A model generated the notes under the pieces. It made no database searches and was not told the DNA's origin. It saw only the letters and a list, made by a program, of their open reading frames with translations. A stretch of DNA of 64,000 nucleotides from Tsukamurella tyrosinosolvens (GTDB lineage: Bacteria; Actinomycetota; Actinomycetes; Mycobacteriales; Mycobacteriaceae): the NCBI RefSeq assembly GCF_900104775.1, contig NZ_FNSA01000003.1, positions 310,001 through 374,000 on the forward strand, written 5' to 3'. The first letter of the stretch is position 1, and each line of letters begins with the position of its first letter. Positions 52,844 through 61,582 of the stretch are shown one piece after another. The translations under genes were made by a program, and so were the position numbers.

Positions 52844-53995
52844 TCAGTCCGGCGGCGACCAGCGCTGCGCGCTGCGGAAGACCCGGTCCATCATGGCGTT
52901 CGGGGCGGCGCGCATCGCCACGTCCCGCCCGCGGACGAAGAGCGGCGTCGGCCACTGCAACGCCGCGCCGATCAGGTACGCCTGCCGCGCGATGGACTGC
53001 GTCCGGGGCCGGCGCGCCTTGTCGTAGGCGGCGAGCTTGGTCGGGATGTCCCGCGGGTCGTGGTCCCGCGCGATCGGCCGGAGCAGCGAGACCAGCACCG
53101 CGGCGTCCTCCAGCGCCAGGTTCGCGCCCTGCCCCAGCGTGGGCGGCATGGCGTGCGCGGCGTCGCCGACCAGCGTCGCCGGGCCCCGCGAGTACGTGCG
53201 CAGCGGGTGCGCCAGCCGCTCGATGGGCTGGTAGCCGATGCGTTCCGGGGCCGTCGCGGCCAGGAGTGCGGGGATCGGGTCGTGCCACTCGCCGTACCGC
53301 TCCTCGAGCTCCCCGGGTTCGGGCAGATCGTCGTCGGCGGCGGGGCGCACCGCGAACCAGTACACGCGGCCGTCGCGCAGCGGCACGTACCCGAACCGCT
53401 CGCCCCGGCCGAAGGTCTCGCCGCTGTCGGGCAGCGCGACGGGGGTGTCGGTGATGCCCCGCCACGCCCCGTAGCCGCAGTACGCGGCCCCGGGGTCGCC
53501 GGCGTGACTGCCCCGGACGCGGCTGCGGATCCCGTCGGCGCCGACCAGCACGTGCCAGTCCTCGAGCAGCCCGCTCGGTCCGAGGTCCAGCGTCTCGCGG
53601 CTGAGCCCCTCCACCCGGATGCCCGGCCGGACGGTGTCCGGGGCCAGGTCCCGCAACAGGGCCCGGTGCAGGTCGGTGCGGTCCACCACCCGCAGATCGG
53701 CGAGGGTGGCCGGCGAGAACTCGGTGAGCCGGGTGCCGTCCGCGCGGCGGGTGCCGTACGGGATGGACGGCGGACCGTCGGCCACGACCTCCCGCACCCG
53801 CTCCTCGAGGCCGAGCGAGCGGAGGGCCGCGAAACCGTTGGAGAGCAGCGAAAGTCCGGAGCCCCGGGGGAGGAAACGGGCGGCCTGCTCGAGGACGATC
53901 ACCTCGGCACCGGCGCGCTGCAGGCCGGAGGCCACCGCCAGCCCGCCGATGCCGGCGCCGACGACGGCGACGCGCAGTGAGTTGGTCCTCCACAT
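52844..53995 (-). CDS. FAD-dependent monooxygenase
   Basis: A 383-residue class A flavin monooxygenase (salicylate/p-hydroxybenzoate hydroxylase-like). The Rossmann motif VVGAGIGGLAVASGLQRAG, the DG motif LVGADGIRSRVRG and the FAD motif GDAAHAMPPTLGQGANLALED are all present. These enzymes hydroxylate aromatic or other small molecules with NAD(P)H and O2. I chose ATG 53993-53995, close to the dinucleotide-binding motif as usual; an upstream start would add 12 residues. It stands alone and is divergent from the HadA-like gene (166 bases). The substrate cannot be deduced. Confidence 0.9.
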   Translation of the reverse strand: MWRTNSLRVAVVGAGIGGLAVASGLQRAGAEVIVLEQAARFLPRGSGLSLLSNGFAALRSLGLEERVREVVADGPPSIPYGTRRADGTRLTEFSPATLADLRVVDRTDLHRALLRDLAPDTVRPGIRVEGLSRETLDLGPSGLLEDWHVLVGADGIRSRVRGSHAGDPGAAYCGYGAWRGITDTPVALPDSGETFGRGERFGYVPLRDGRVYWFAVRPAADDDLPEPGELEERYGEWHDPIPALLAATAPERIGYQPIERLAHPLRTYSRGPATLVGDAAHAMPPTLGQGANLALEDAAVLVSLLRPIARDHDPRDIPTKLAAYDKARRPRTQSIARQAYLIGAALQWPTPLFVRGRDVAMRAAPNAMMDRVFRSAQRWSPPD

Positions 53996-54161
53996 GCCTT
54001 CGACGCTAGTGCGGAACGGCCGCCGTGTCACCGAGGTGTGCGCCGAGTGACACGCCGTGTTGTCATAGGGCTGTCCTGCGTTTGGGATCCCACCCGACCT
54101 GTGGTTATTCTTGTGCGTCCCTCCAACGCTGAAACGAGGGCAGAGCCCTCGAGGAGTGACC

Positions 54162-54692
54162 GTGGCCGTCGCCGACGAATGGGAACTGTGGTTCCCCGAC
54201 GCTTACGAGATCGGCGCGGAGACGGTGCGGTCGTTCGCCCGCGCGACCCGCAGCTGGGACGTCCCCTACGCCGTCAGCCGCCGGCTTCCGGACGACGTGG
54301 TCGTGCCGGCGACGATGCTCGGCGCACCCATGCTGCAGGCGGCGTCCGCGGTGGTCGGCCGGGCCATCCCCGGATGCAACCTCGCGGCGATCATGCACGC
54401 GGGCCAGTCCTTCACCTACTTGCGGCCGCTGCACGTGGGCGACGTCCTCAGCCTGGGGGTGCGGCTGACGTCGCACATCGTCAAGGCGGAGACCGACCTC
54501 ATCGTGGTCGAGTGCATGGTCTACTCGGACGGCGAGCCGTCGCTCGACGCGGAGATCTTCCTGGTGCACAGCCAGCGCGAGACCGGCATCGACCTCGAGG
54601 CGGCCGACCGGCTCGCCGACGAGGTGATGATGACCGGCACCGGGCCGTCGAACAGCGACGCCTACGCCGCCAACGTCGCCGGGTCCCGCTAG
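54162..54692 (+). CDS. MaoC/FAS1-like dehydratase subunit (HadA/HadC type)
   Basis: A 176-residue hot-dog protein. The N-terminal helix (SFARATRSWDVPYAVSRRL), HAGQSFTYLRPLHVGDVL and the final strand are those of noncatalytic HadA/HadC-type subunits of mycolic-acid or fatty-acid dehydratases; the Asp-His pair of catalytic MaoC halves is missing. The GTG at 54162 has GAGGAG five bases upstream; a GTG at 54156 is less well spaced. No catalytic partner (HadB-like) is adjacent, so its partner must be elsewhere. It converges on the EccA-like gene with one base between the stops. Confidence 0.8.
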   Translation: MAVADEWELWFPDAYEIGAETVRSFARATRSWDVPYAVSRRLPDDVVVPATMLGAPMLQAASAVVGRAIPGCNLAAIMHAGQSFTYLRPLHVGDVLSLGVRLTSHIVKAETDLIVVECMVYSDGEPSLDAEIFLVHSQRETGIDLEAADRLADEVMMTGTGPSNSDAYAANVAGSR

Positions 54693-54693
54693 A

Positions 54694-56364
54694 TCAGACC
54701 GCGGCGCCGAGGATCCCGTCGAGCGCCCGCGCCATGTCGGCGGCCTCGATCCGCATGAGCACCGCCTCGTCGACCCCGGCCAGGTCCAGGCCCGAGTCGG
54801 CGAGCCGCAGCTCCCGCTCCTCCTCGGCCGCCTCGATGACGTTCCGCACGAACCGGCCGTTGCCCAGGCGGTCGAGCCGGTCGGCGACGCCGGCGCAGCA
54901 GGTCTCCAACACCTCCGCCGCGTCGCCGGTGAGCACCGCGTCGCGCGAGCGGGCCATCGCCGCGCCGATCTCGGCGAGCTCGCCCGGGCTGTAGCCGGGG
55001 AACCGGATGCGGCGCGCGAACCGCGAGGCCAGGCCCTCGTTGGAGCCGAGGAAGCGGTCGATCTCGGCGTCGTAGCCCGCCACGATCACGACGAGGCGGT
55101 CGCGGTCGTTCTCCATCCGCGCGAGCAGCGTGTCGATCGCCTCCTGCCCGAACGCGTCGCCGCCGCTGAGGCCCTCCTGCACCAGCGTGTAGGCCTCGTC
55201 GATGAACAGCACCCCGTCGAGCGCGGAGTCGATGACCGCGGAGGTCTTCTGCGCCGTGGCGCCGAGGTACTGCCCGACGAGGTCGCGGCGCGAGCACTCG
55301 ACCACGGTGTCGGTCGCCAGTAGCCCCAGCCCGCGGTACATCCGCGCGACGATGCGCGCCACCGTCGTCTTCCCCGTGCCGGGCGGACCGGTGAAGGCGA
55401 GGTGCAGCGACCGGCTCCCGCTCGACAGCCCGCGGTCGGCGCGCACCCGGGCCAGCTGCATCGTCGTCCGCAGCCGGGTGACCTGCTCCTTCACCTCGCG
55501 CAGCCCGACCTGCCGCTCCAGCTCGTCGGAGGCCGCGGCCAGTAGCTCGTCGCCGGCTTCGGCGGGTGCGTCGTCGGGGGCGGGCGCGTCCGGGGCGTCG
55601 AGCACCAGGCGGTGGCCCGGGTCGCGCAGCGCGGCCTCCGCGGGCGGGTACGACGGTGCCGCCCGCTCCAGCAGTTCGCGCGCGCGCTCCTCCTCGCCCT
55701 GCTCCCGCAGGACGAGGCCGTGGCAGTACCGGGCCGCGGCGGCGGCGCCGGGCACCGGGCCCTCGGCCGCGACGGTCAGCAGCCGGGTGGCCTCGGCGAA
55801 CCGGCCGAGTTGCGCCGCGGCGGATCCCGCGATCGTGGCCGCCGCGGCGGCGAGCACCGGGTCGTCCCAGTCGGCGTGCCCGGCGAGCGCGGTCAGGGCG
55901 TCCGGCCACCGTCGGGTCCGGGCGGCGACGACCGCGCGCTGGTAGTGGGCGATCGGGCACGGCGGGGCGCCGTCGAGGGCGCGCTCGGCCTCGTCGGGCG
56001 CACCGTCGGCGAGCAGGCGCGCGGCGTAGGCGACGTGCGCGGTCGCGGCGTCGCGGAGCGGGTAGTCCACGTAGAGGCCGGTGGCGAAGGTGGAGCTCAG
56101 CGCGCCGGGCGCAAGACCCACGCGGCGGGCGGCGGCGCCGATCCCCTCGACGTGGCGGTGCAGTGCGGCGAGCACCTCGGCGGTGTTCTCGCCGGCCGCG
56201 GCGCGGCCCAGCCAGGCGTCGGCCATCCCCGGATCTGCGGTGGTGGCGGCCTCGAAGGCGCGGCGCGCGAGCGCGGGGTCGGGCGGCCCCGCCTCGAACT
56301 CGCCGATCCCGATCCCGAGCGCGGCGACGCCCGCCTGGAACGCGCGGAGCGCAGATGTAGCCAT
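54694..56364 (-). CDS. EccA-like AAA+ ATPase (type VII secretion type)
   Basis: A 556-residue ATPase of the CbbX/EccA family. The N-terminal 270 residues are TPR-like helices (Ala-rich repeats such as ATRLLTVAAEG). The AAA+ domain has Walker A GPPGTGKTT (Lys332), Walker B VLFIDEAYTL, and the arginine region SRFARRIRFPGY. Length and layout match EccA proteins of ESX secretion systems (573-631 residues), which are cytosolic chaperone ATPases for Esx/PE/PPE substrates. No eccB, eccC, eccD, esx or mycP gene is in the window, so it is an orphan here. Start ATG 56362-56364. Confidence 0.88.
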   Translation of the reverse strand: MATSALRAFQAGVAALGIGIGEFEAGPPDPALARRAFEAATTADPGMADAWLGRAAAGENTAEVLAALHRHVEGIGAAARRVGLAPGALSSTFATGLYVDYPLRDAATAHVAYAARLLADGAPDEAERALDGAPPCPIAHYQRAVVAARTRRWPDALTALAGHADWDDPVLAAAAATIAGSAAAQLGRFAEATRLLTVAAEGPVPGAAAAARYCHGLVLREQGEEERARELLERAAPSYPPAEAALRDPGHRLVLDAPDAPAPDDAPAEAGDELLAAASDELERQVGLREVKEQVTRLRTTMQLARVRADRGLSSGSRSLHLAFTGPPGTGKTTVARIVARMYRGLGLLATDTVVECSRRDLVGQYLGATAQKTSAVIDSALDGVLFIDEAYTLVQEGLSGGDAFGQEAIDTLLARMENDRDRLVVIVAGYDAEIDRFLGSNEGLASRFARRIRFPGYSPGELAEIGAAMARSRDAVLTGDAAEVLETCCAGVADRLDRLGNGRFVRNVIEAAEEERELRLADSGLDLAGVDEAVLMRIEAADMARALDGILGAAV

Positions 56365-56445
56365 GTGGTCCCCCCAGACCCCGATGTTGCGATCACACTA
56401 GCGGGGTGGCGCGCGGCGCGGGCGGATTCGGGGGAGGCGGCGCGG

Positions 56446-56928
56446 TCAGCGGGCCAGTGCGGCGATCTCGCGGATCTCGGCCAGATCGGGGCCGTACTCC
56501 GGCGACGACCAGAATCGCAGTCGCCAGTGGTCGTCGCCCTCGCCGGCGTGCCGCGCGGCGGCCTCGACCTCGTAGTAGCCGCGGGCCATGGGGAACTCCA
56601 GCACCTCGCCGGGCCCGTCCGCGGTGGGGGAGAACCACTCGACGGAGCCGGAGGTGTCGACGCACAGCTGGGTGCGCAGCACGGTGTCCCACTCGCCGTC
56701 CTCCGGCGGGACGGCGTCCCAGTGCTCGAGCTCGACGGGCATCGCCGCCTGCGCCCGGGACGGGGACGCGAAGCCGGCGGTGGCCCGGTTGGTCGCGGCG
56801 CCGTGCACCGTCACGGCGGCCAGCAGGTCGTCGGGTACCCGGTGCCCGAAGCAGCTGCCGAAGAACTTCCCGTCGCGCAGGTCGAGCACGCCGGAGAGCT
56901 GCGTGAGGATCCGAGGTTCGAGGCGCAT
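56446..56928 (-). CDS. Hypothetical cytoplasmic protein
   Basis: A 160-residue protein with no recognised domain. It begins MRLEPRILTQLSGVLDLRDG and is beta-rich and aromatic-rich towards the end (GDDHWRLRFWSSPEYGPD). Two Cys (FFGSCFGH and TQLCVD) may be of interest. The ATG at 56926-56928 gives a compact protein; a longer frame to 57036 would overlap the start of the divergent ABC gene. It sits downstream of, but in the same direction as, nothing close. Assignment rests on codon bias and frame length alone. Confidence 0.6.
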   Translation of the reverse strand: MRLEPRILTQLSGVLDLRDGKFFGSCFGHRVPDDLLAAVTVHGAATNRATAGFASPSRAQAAMPVELEHWDAVPPEDGEWDTVLRTQLCVDTSGSVEWFSPTADGPGEVLEFPMARGYYEVEAAARHAGEGDDHWRLRFWSSPEYGPDLAEIREIAALAR

Positions 56929-57034
56929 CGGTCCATCATGACGGATGCGGGCGGAGCCGCACCCGATGTGTCCGATTCGGTGTGGGGGATCGCCCCGATG
57001 CCGCAGGTGACGAGATTCTGGCATTCTCGGTGAC

Positions 57035-57814
57035 ATGTCACAGACTCCCTACGCGCCGGCGACGCTGCCCACGCCCGAGACGGTGGCCGCGCGCGCCGTC
57101 GGCGTCACCAAGGTCTACGGCGAGGGCGACAACGTCGTGCACGCGCTCGCGGGCGTCACCGTCGACTTCCGGGCGGGGGAGTTCACCGCCATCATGGGGC
57201 CGTCGGGCTCGGGCAAGTCGACGCTCATGCACTGCCTCGCCGGGCTCGACGCCGCCTCGGGCGGCTCGGTGCAGGTGGGCGGCACGGAGCTGACCTCGCT
57301 GAACGACAAGCAGATCACCCAGCTTCGACGCGACCGGATCGGCTTCGTCTTCCAGAGCTTCAACCTGGTGCCCACGCTCACGGCGATCGAGAACATCACG
57401 CTCCCGCTCGACATCGCGGGCCGCAAGCCCGACGAGCAGTGGCTGAACGCGGTGATCGACCGGCTGGGTCTGCGGGACCGGCTCGATCACCGGCCCACCG
57501 AGCTGTCGGGCGGCCAGCAGCAGCGCGTCGCCTGCGCCCGCGCGCTCGTCGGGCGGCCGGAGATCATCTTCGGCGACGAGCCCACCGGCAACCTGGATTC
57601 GCGCTCGGGCGCCGAGGTGCTGTCCATCCTGCGCGCCGCGGTCGACGACTTCCGGCAGACCGTCGTCATCGTGACCCACGATCCGCGCGCCGCCTCCTAC
57701 GCCGACCGCGTCGTCTTCCTCGCCGACGGCCGCATCGTCGACGAGATGCGCAGCCCCACCGCGGAACGGGTGCTGGAGAAGATGATCCACCTCGACGAGC
57801 TCGTCGCCCGCTGA
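57035..57814 (+). CDS. ABC transporter ATP-binding protein (MacB/LolD type)
   Basis: A 259-residue ABC ATPase. Walker A GPSGSGKSTLMHCLAG, the Q loop FVFQSFNLVPTLTA, the signature LSGGQQQRVACARAL, Walker B IIFGDEPTGNLD and the switch His in VIVTHDPRAA are all present. The class matches ATPases paired with FtsX-type permeases that extrude lipids, peptides or act mechanically on the envelope. The stop overlaps the ATG of the permease by one base (TGATG). No ribosome site precedes the ATG at 57035; the start codon lies in a 12-base palindrome GTGACATGTCAC (57030-57041), so the message may be leaderless. Confidence 0.93.
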   Translation: MSQTPYAPATLPTPETVAARAVGVTKVYGEGDNVVHALAGVTVDFRAGEFTAIMGPSGSGKSTLMHCLAGLDAASGGSVQVGGTELTSLNDKQITQLRRDRIGFVFQSFNLVPTLTAIENITLPLDIAGRKPDEQWLNAVIDRLGLRDRLDHRPTELSGGQQQRVACARALVGRPEIIFGDEPTGNLDSRSGAEVLSILRAAVDDFRQTVVIVTHDPRAASYADRVVFLADGRIVDEMRSPTAERVLEKMIHLDELVAR

Positions 57815-60387
57815 TGGCGAATCCGATGCGCCGGGTGGCGCTGCGGAACCTCTTGGCGCACAAGGGGCGCCTCGTCCTGACGGTGCTCTCGGTGCTGCTG
57901 GGCACGTCGTTCATCGCCGGCTCGATGGTCTTCACCGGCACCCTGTCGAAGGCCTTCGACGGGATCTCCGACAAGATCGCCGTCGGCGTCGACGCGCGCA
58001 TCTCGCCCGAGAACGCCCAGGGCCAGGGCGGATTCGGCCCGGCCGGCCCGGGCGTGCCGCTCTCCGTCGTGGACCAGGTGAAGGCGGTGCCGGGCGTGCG
58101 CGTCGTCGTTCCGGCCGTCACCGGCACCATCGCCCTGCGCGACGGGAACGGCGACGTCGTCTCGCCCACCGGCGCCCCGCAGGTCGGCGGCGCGTACCTG
58201 CCGCCCGGCGAGAACCTCGACCCCGACGGCCTGAAGATCACCTCGGGGCGGGCGCCGTCCGCCCCGAACGAGATGGTGCTCAACGAATCCGCCTCCGAAC
58301 GACTGAAGCTGCCCGTGGGCGCGAAGACCACCATCGTCGCGCCGCACTCGCCCGGCCCGACCGACGTGACGATCGTGGGGCTGTACACGATCTCCACCGA
58401 CTCCGGCGGCTACCTGGGCGCGCTGTTCGCGAAGGACGAGGCGCAGAAGCTCTTCGGCGACGGCGCGACCGCCCCCTACATCGAGGTCGGTGCCGCACAG
58501 GGCACCTCGCCAGAGCAGCTGCGCGACGCCCTCGCCGAGCGCCTGCCCGACCTGAACGTGCAGACGGGCGCGGAGGTGCGGCAGGAGTTCGAGGACACGA
58601 TCAACCAGGGCCTGAGCTTCCTCAACTACTTCCTCGTCGCCTTCGGCCTCATCGGGCTCCTCGTGGGCGTCTTCATCATCTACAACACCTTCTCGATGCT
58701 CGTGGCGCAGCGGCTCTCCGAGCTCGCGCTGCTCCGCGCCATCGGCGCCGGACGCGAGCAGGTGCGCAACTCGGTGGTGCTGGAGGCGCTCGTCGTGGGC
58801 GTGGTCGGCAGCGCGCTGGGGCTCGCCGTCGGCATCGGCCTCGCGGTGCTGCTGCGCGCCGGCGTCACCGCCGCGGGCGCGGGCTTCCCCGACGGCGGCC
58901 TCGCCGTGAGCCCGTCCGTGGTGATCACGGTGATGGTGGTCGGCACCGTCGTCACGGTGATCTCCGCCCTCATCCCCGCCGTGCGCGCCTCCCGGGTGCC
59001 GCCCGTCGCCGCGATGCGCGCCCAGGACGGTGGCTCCGCGCAGTCGCTGCTCGTCCGCGGCGCGGTCGGCGCGGCCCTGCTGCTGTGCTCGCTGGCGCTG
59101 CTCTTCGTGGCGACCACCGAGGTCGGCTCCACCGCCGCGATCGAGGTGGGCATCGCCGGCTTCGGGTTGATCCTCGCTATCGTGATCGGCGGCCCCGCGC
59201 TGGTGGCGCCGCTGCTCGGCGGCATCGGCAAGGTCATCGCCGCCCCCTTCGGGCCCGCGGGCCGGCTGGGCCGCACCAACGTGATGCGGAACCCGCAGCG
59301 CACCACCGCCACCGCCTTCGCGCTGGTGATCGGCGTGGCGCTGGTCGGCGTCATCGGCACACTCGGCGCGTCGATGCAGAAGTCGGTCGACGCGCAGGTC
59401 GATCAGGGCATCCGCTCCGACCTCATGTTGCAGGCGCCGTCGCTCGGCATGCCGCCGGCCGCCCTCACGGCGATCAAGGACGTCCCCGGCGTCGGCACCA
59501 AGACCATCCTCTACGGGGTGCCGGTGCGGATCGGCGGCGACCGGCTCAGCGCCCTCGGGGTCGACGGTGACATCACCACCGCGTTCAACCTCACCCGGAC
59601 GGCGGGCGAGCTGACGCTGAAACAGGGCGGGCTGCTCGTCGACGACCGCACGGCCCGCGAACGCGGCTGGGACGTGGGCACCGAGGTCGAGCCGGCGTCC
59701 GCCGTCGGCGCCGCGAAGGCGAAGCTCGCGGTGACCGGGATCTACTCCGCCACCGGCGGTTCGCTGTCCGGCCCCGTGATCACCGCCGCCGACATGAACA
59801 CCCTGTATCCGCCCGCGAGCGGCGCCACCGCCCCGCTCGTCTCGCCGCAGTCGGTGTTCGTCGACGCCGCCGACGGCACGTCGGTGAGCGATCTCAAGGA
59901 GCGCCTGCGTGAGGCCGTGAAGCCGTTGCTCGTGGTCAACGTCGACGACCAGGACGACCTCAAGGATCAGGCGGGGCAGGCGATCACGGCGCTCATGGGC
60001 GTGCTGTACGGGTTGCTCGGCCTCGCGGTGGTGATCGCGATCCTCGGCATCGTCAACACGCTGGCGCTGTCGGTCGTCGAGCGCCGCCGCGAGATCGGGA
60101 TGCTCCGCGCGATCGGCCTCATCCGCTCGCAGGTGCGCCGCTCGATCTACCTGGAGTCCATGCTCATCGCGGTCTTCGGCGCCGCGCTGGGGCTGGTGCT
60201 CGGGGTGCTGCTGGGCGTCTCGCTCGTGCACGCGCTGCGTGACGAGGGCCTCGGTTCCGTGGTGGTGCCGTGGTCCACGGTGATCGTCATGCTGGTCGCG
60301 TCCGCATTCGTCGGCGTCGGGGCGGCGATCCTGCCCGCCATCCGCGCCGCCCGCACGCCCCCGCTCGCCGCGATCGCGGAGGGTTGA
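57814..60387 (+). CDS. FtsX-type ABC permease (two FtsX units)
   Basis: An 857-residue membrane protein with two FtsX domains. A first helix (residues about 17-40, LVLTVLSVLLGTSFIAGSMV) is followed by a large extracytoplasmic domain, three helices (about 260-395), a fourth helix pair, a second periplasmic domain (about 520-700) and three final helices (from about 720). This is the layout of duplicated FtsX exporters common in actinobacteria. It pairs with the ATPase just upstream (TGATG overlap). The substrate is unknown; lipoprotein release, peptide efflux or cell-wall enzyme control are options. A nested inverted repeat follows the gene. Confidence 0.9.
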   Translation: MANPMRRVALRNLLAHKGRLVLTVLSVLLGTSFIAGSMVFTGTLSKAFDGISDKIAVGVDARISPENAQGQGGFGPAGPGVPLSVVDQVKAVPGVRVVVPAVTGTIALRDGNGDVVSPTGAPQVGGAYLPPGENLDPDGLKITSGRAPSAPNEMVLNESASERLKLPVGAKTTIVAPHSPGPTDVTIVGLYTISTDSGGYLGALFAKDEAQKLFGDGATAPYIEVGAAQGTSPEQLRDALAERLPDLNVQTGAEVRQEFEDTINQGLSFLNYFLVAFGLIGLLVGVFIIYNTFSMLVAQRLSELALLRAIGAGREQVRNSVVLEALVVGVVGSALGLAVGIGLAVLLRAGVTAAGAGFPDGGLAVSPSVVITVMVVGTVVTVISALIPAVRASRVPPVAAMRAQDGGSAQSLLVRGAVGAALLLCSLALLFVATTEVGSTAAIEVGIAGFGLILAIVIGGPALVAPLLGGIGKVIAAPFGPAGRLGRTNVMRNPQRTTATAFALVIGVALVGVIGTLGASMQKSVDAQVDQGIRSDLMLQAPSLGMPPAALTAIKDVPGVGTKTILYGVPVRIGGDRLSALGVDGDITTAFNLTRTAGELTLKQGGLLVDDRTARERGWDVGTEVEPASAVGAAKAKLAVTGIYSATGGSLSGPVITAADMNTLYPPASGATAPLVSPQSVFVDAADGTSVSDLKERLREAVKPLLVVNVDDQDDLKDQAGQAITALMGVLYGLLGLAVVIAILGIVNTLALSVVERRREIGMLRAIGLIRSQVRRSIYLESMLIAVFGAALGLVLGVLLGVSLVHALRDEGLGSVVVPWSTVIVMLVASAFVGVGAAILPAIRAARTPPLAAIAEG

Positions 60388-60398
60388 GTCCCCGCGCG

Positions 60399-60471
60399 TT
60401 CCGAAAGTCGAATTCTCCGGGGCGGCGCGCCGAATGCTGTCGCCGTGCGCCGCAGGACTCGACTTTCGGAA
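60399..60471. repeat. Nested inverted repeat (hairpin/cruciform)
   Basis: Outer arms TTCCGAAAGTCGA (60399-60411) and TCGACTTTCGGAA (60459-60471) match perfectly over 13 bases; inside, GCGGCGC (60422-60428) pairs with GCGCCGC (60447-60453). It may end transcription of the ABC permease or be a regulatory site; the ECF41-type promoter starts five bases later. Confidence 0.6.
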
Positions 60472-60475
60472 GGCG

Positions 60476-60502
60476 TGTCACAGATCGCGCGCGGCCGGTG
60501 TC
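60476..60502 (+). promoter_or_regulatory. ECF41-type sigma factor promoter
   Basis: TGTCACA (60476-60482), exactly 16 bases, then TGTC (60499-60502). The published ECF41 promoter, as I recall it, is TGTCACA-N16-CGTC; here only one -10 base differs. It lies 40 bases before the oxidoreductase-sigma operon, so the sigma factor probably drives its own operon. Confidence 0.7.
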
Positions 60503-60541
60503 CCATGTGCGGAAGACTCGAATTCGCATGAGGAGGCAATC

Positions 60542-61582
60542 ATGAAGGTCGTCGTGATCGGCGCGGGCTACGCGGGCACCATCGCCGCGAATCGGCTGGT
60601 GAAGAAGGCGGACGCGGAGGTGACCGTGGTCAACCCGCGGCCCGGGTTCGTCGAGCGGGTGCGACTGCACGAGCACATCGCGGGCAGCGGCACGGTCGTC
60701 ACGCCGCTCACCGAGATGCTGGACCCGCGGATCCGCCTGGTCGTCGGCTCCGTCGACAAGATCGGCGACGGCACGCTGCTCCTCGCCGACGGCACCTCCC
60801 TCCCCTTCGACCGCGCGATCTACGCCGCGGGCGGGGCGCCGACGGCACCGTCGGGCGCCTTCGCGGTGGGCGCGCTCGAGACGGCGGAGGAGGCGCACCG
60901 GGCGCTGTCCGCCCTGCCCGACGGGGCCGGCGTCACCGTCGTCGGCGGGGGCCTGACCGGCATCGAGACCGCGGCCGAGGTCGCCGAATCCCGCCCCGGC
61001 CTGCGGGTACGACTGCTCAGCGAGGGCGAGGTCGGGGCGTCGCTCGGGCCCGGCGCGCGGGCGCGGGTCCGGCGCGAGCTCGACCGCCTCGGCGTCGTGG
61101 TGGAGCGCGGCCGGTTCGACGGCGCCGACGGTGCCGACCTCGTGCTGTGGGCCATCGCGACCCAGGTCAGCGACCTCGCGGCGCGCAGCGGCCTCGCCGT
61201 CGACGACGCCGGGCGCGTGATCGTCGACGAGTTCCTGCGCAGCGTCTCCGACCCGCGGATCGTCGCGGTGGGCGACGGTGCCGCCGTCCCCGGCGCACGG
61301 TTGAGCTGCCAGACCGCGCTGCCCCAGGGCGCGCACGGTGCGGACAACCTGGCCCGGGAGGTCGCGGGGAAGCGGGCGAAGCCGTACTCGATGGGCTACA
61401 CCGGGCAGAACGTCTCGATCGGCCGGAGGAGCGCGGTGATCCAGGCCGCCCGGCGCGACGACACCCCCACCCGCCTCCAGTTCGGCGGGCGCTCCGCGGC
61501 GCTGGTCAAGGAGCAGGTCTGCAGGGTGGCCAAGGGAGCCGCCAGGACCGCGCGCTACGCCTGGTTGCCCGCGCCGCGATGA
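60542..61582 (+). CDS. FAD/NAD(P)-dependent oxidoreductase (NDH-2-like)
   Basis: A 346-residue pyridine nucleotide-disulfide-type oxidoreductase. The FAD motif VVVIGAGYAGTIAANRLV is at the N terminus, the second nucleotide motif VVGGGLTGIETAAEV follows near residue 140, and AVGDGAAVPG is the third FAD site. There is no redox-active CxxxxC pair, so it is more like type II NADH dehydrogenase or a ferredoxin reductase. AGGAGG precedes the ATG. Its stop overlaps the start of the ECF sigma gene (ATGA), the pairing (oxidoreductase plus ECF41) that is typical of ECF41 loci. The substrate is unknown. Confidence 0.88.
   Translation: MKVVVIGAGYAGTIAANRLVKKADAEVTVVNPRPGFVERVRLHEHIAGSGTVVTPLTEMLDPRIRLVVGSVDKIGDGTLLLADGTSLPFDRAIYAAGGAPTAPSGAFAVGALETAEEAHRALSALPDGAGVTVVGGGLTGIETAAEVAESRPGLRVRLLSEGEVGASLGPGARARVRRELDRLGVVVERGRFDGADGADLVLWAIATQVSDLAARSGLAVDDAGRVIVDEFLRSVSDPRIVAVGDGAAVPGARLSCQTALPQGAHGADNLAREVAGKRAKPYSMGYTGQNVSIGRRSAVIQAARRDDTPTRLQFGGRSAALVKEQVCRVAKGAARTARYAWLPAPR

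Noticed and set aside
60515-60535. Similarity between the region before the oxidoreductase and the ATTCTCATTCGA repeats
   Set aside because: The partial match on the other strand (CTCATGCGAA) includes the ribosome site and is most likely coincidence.
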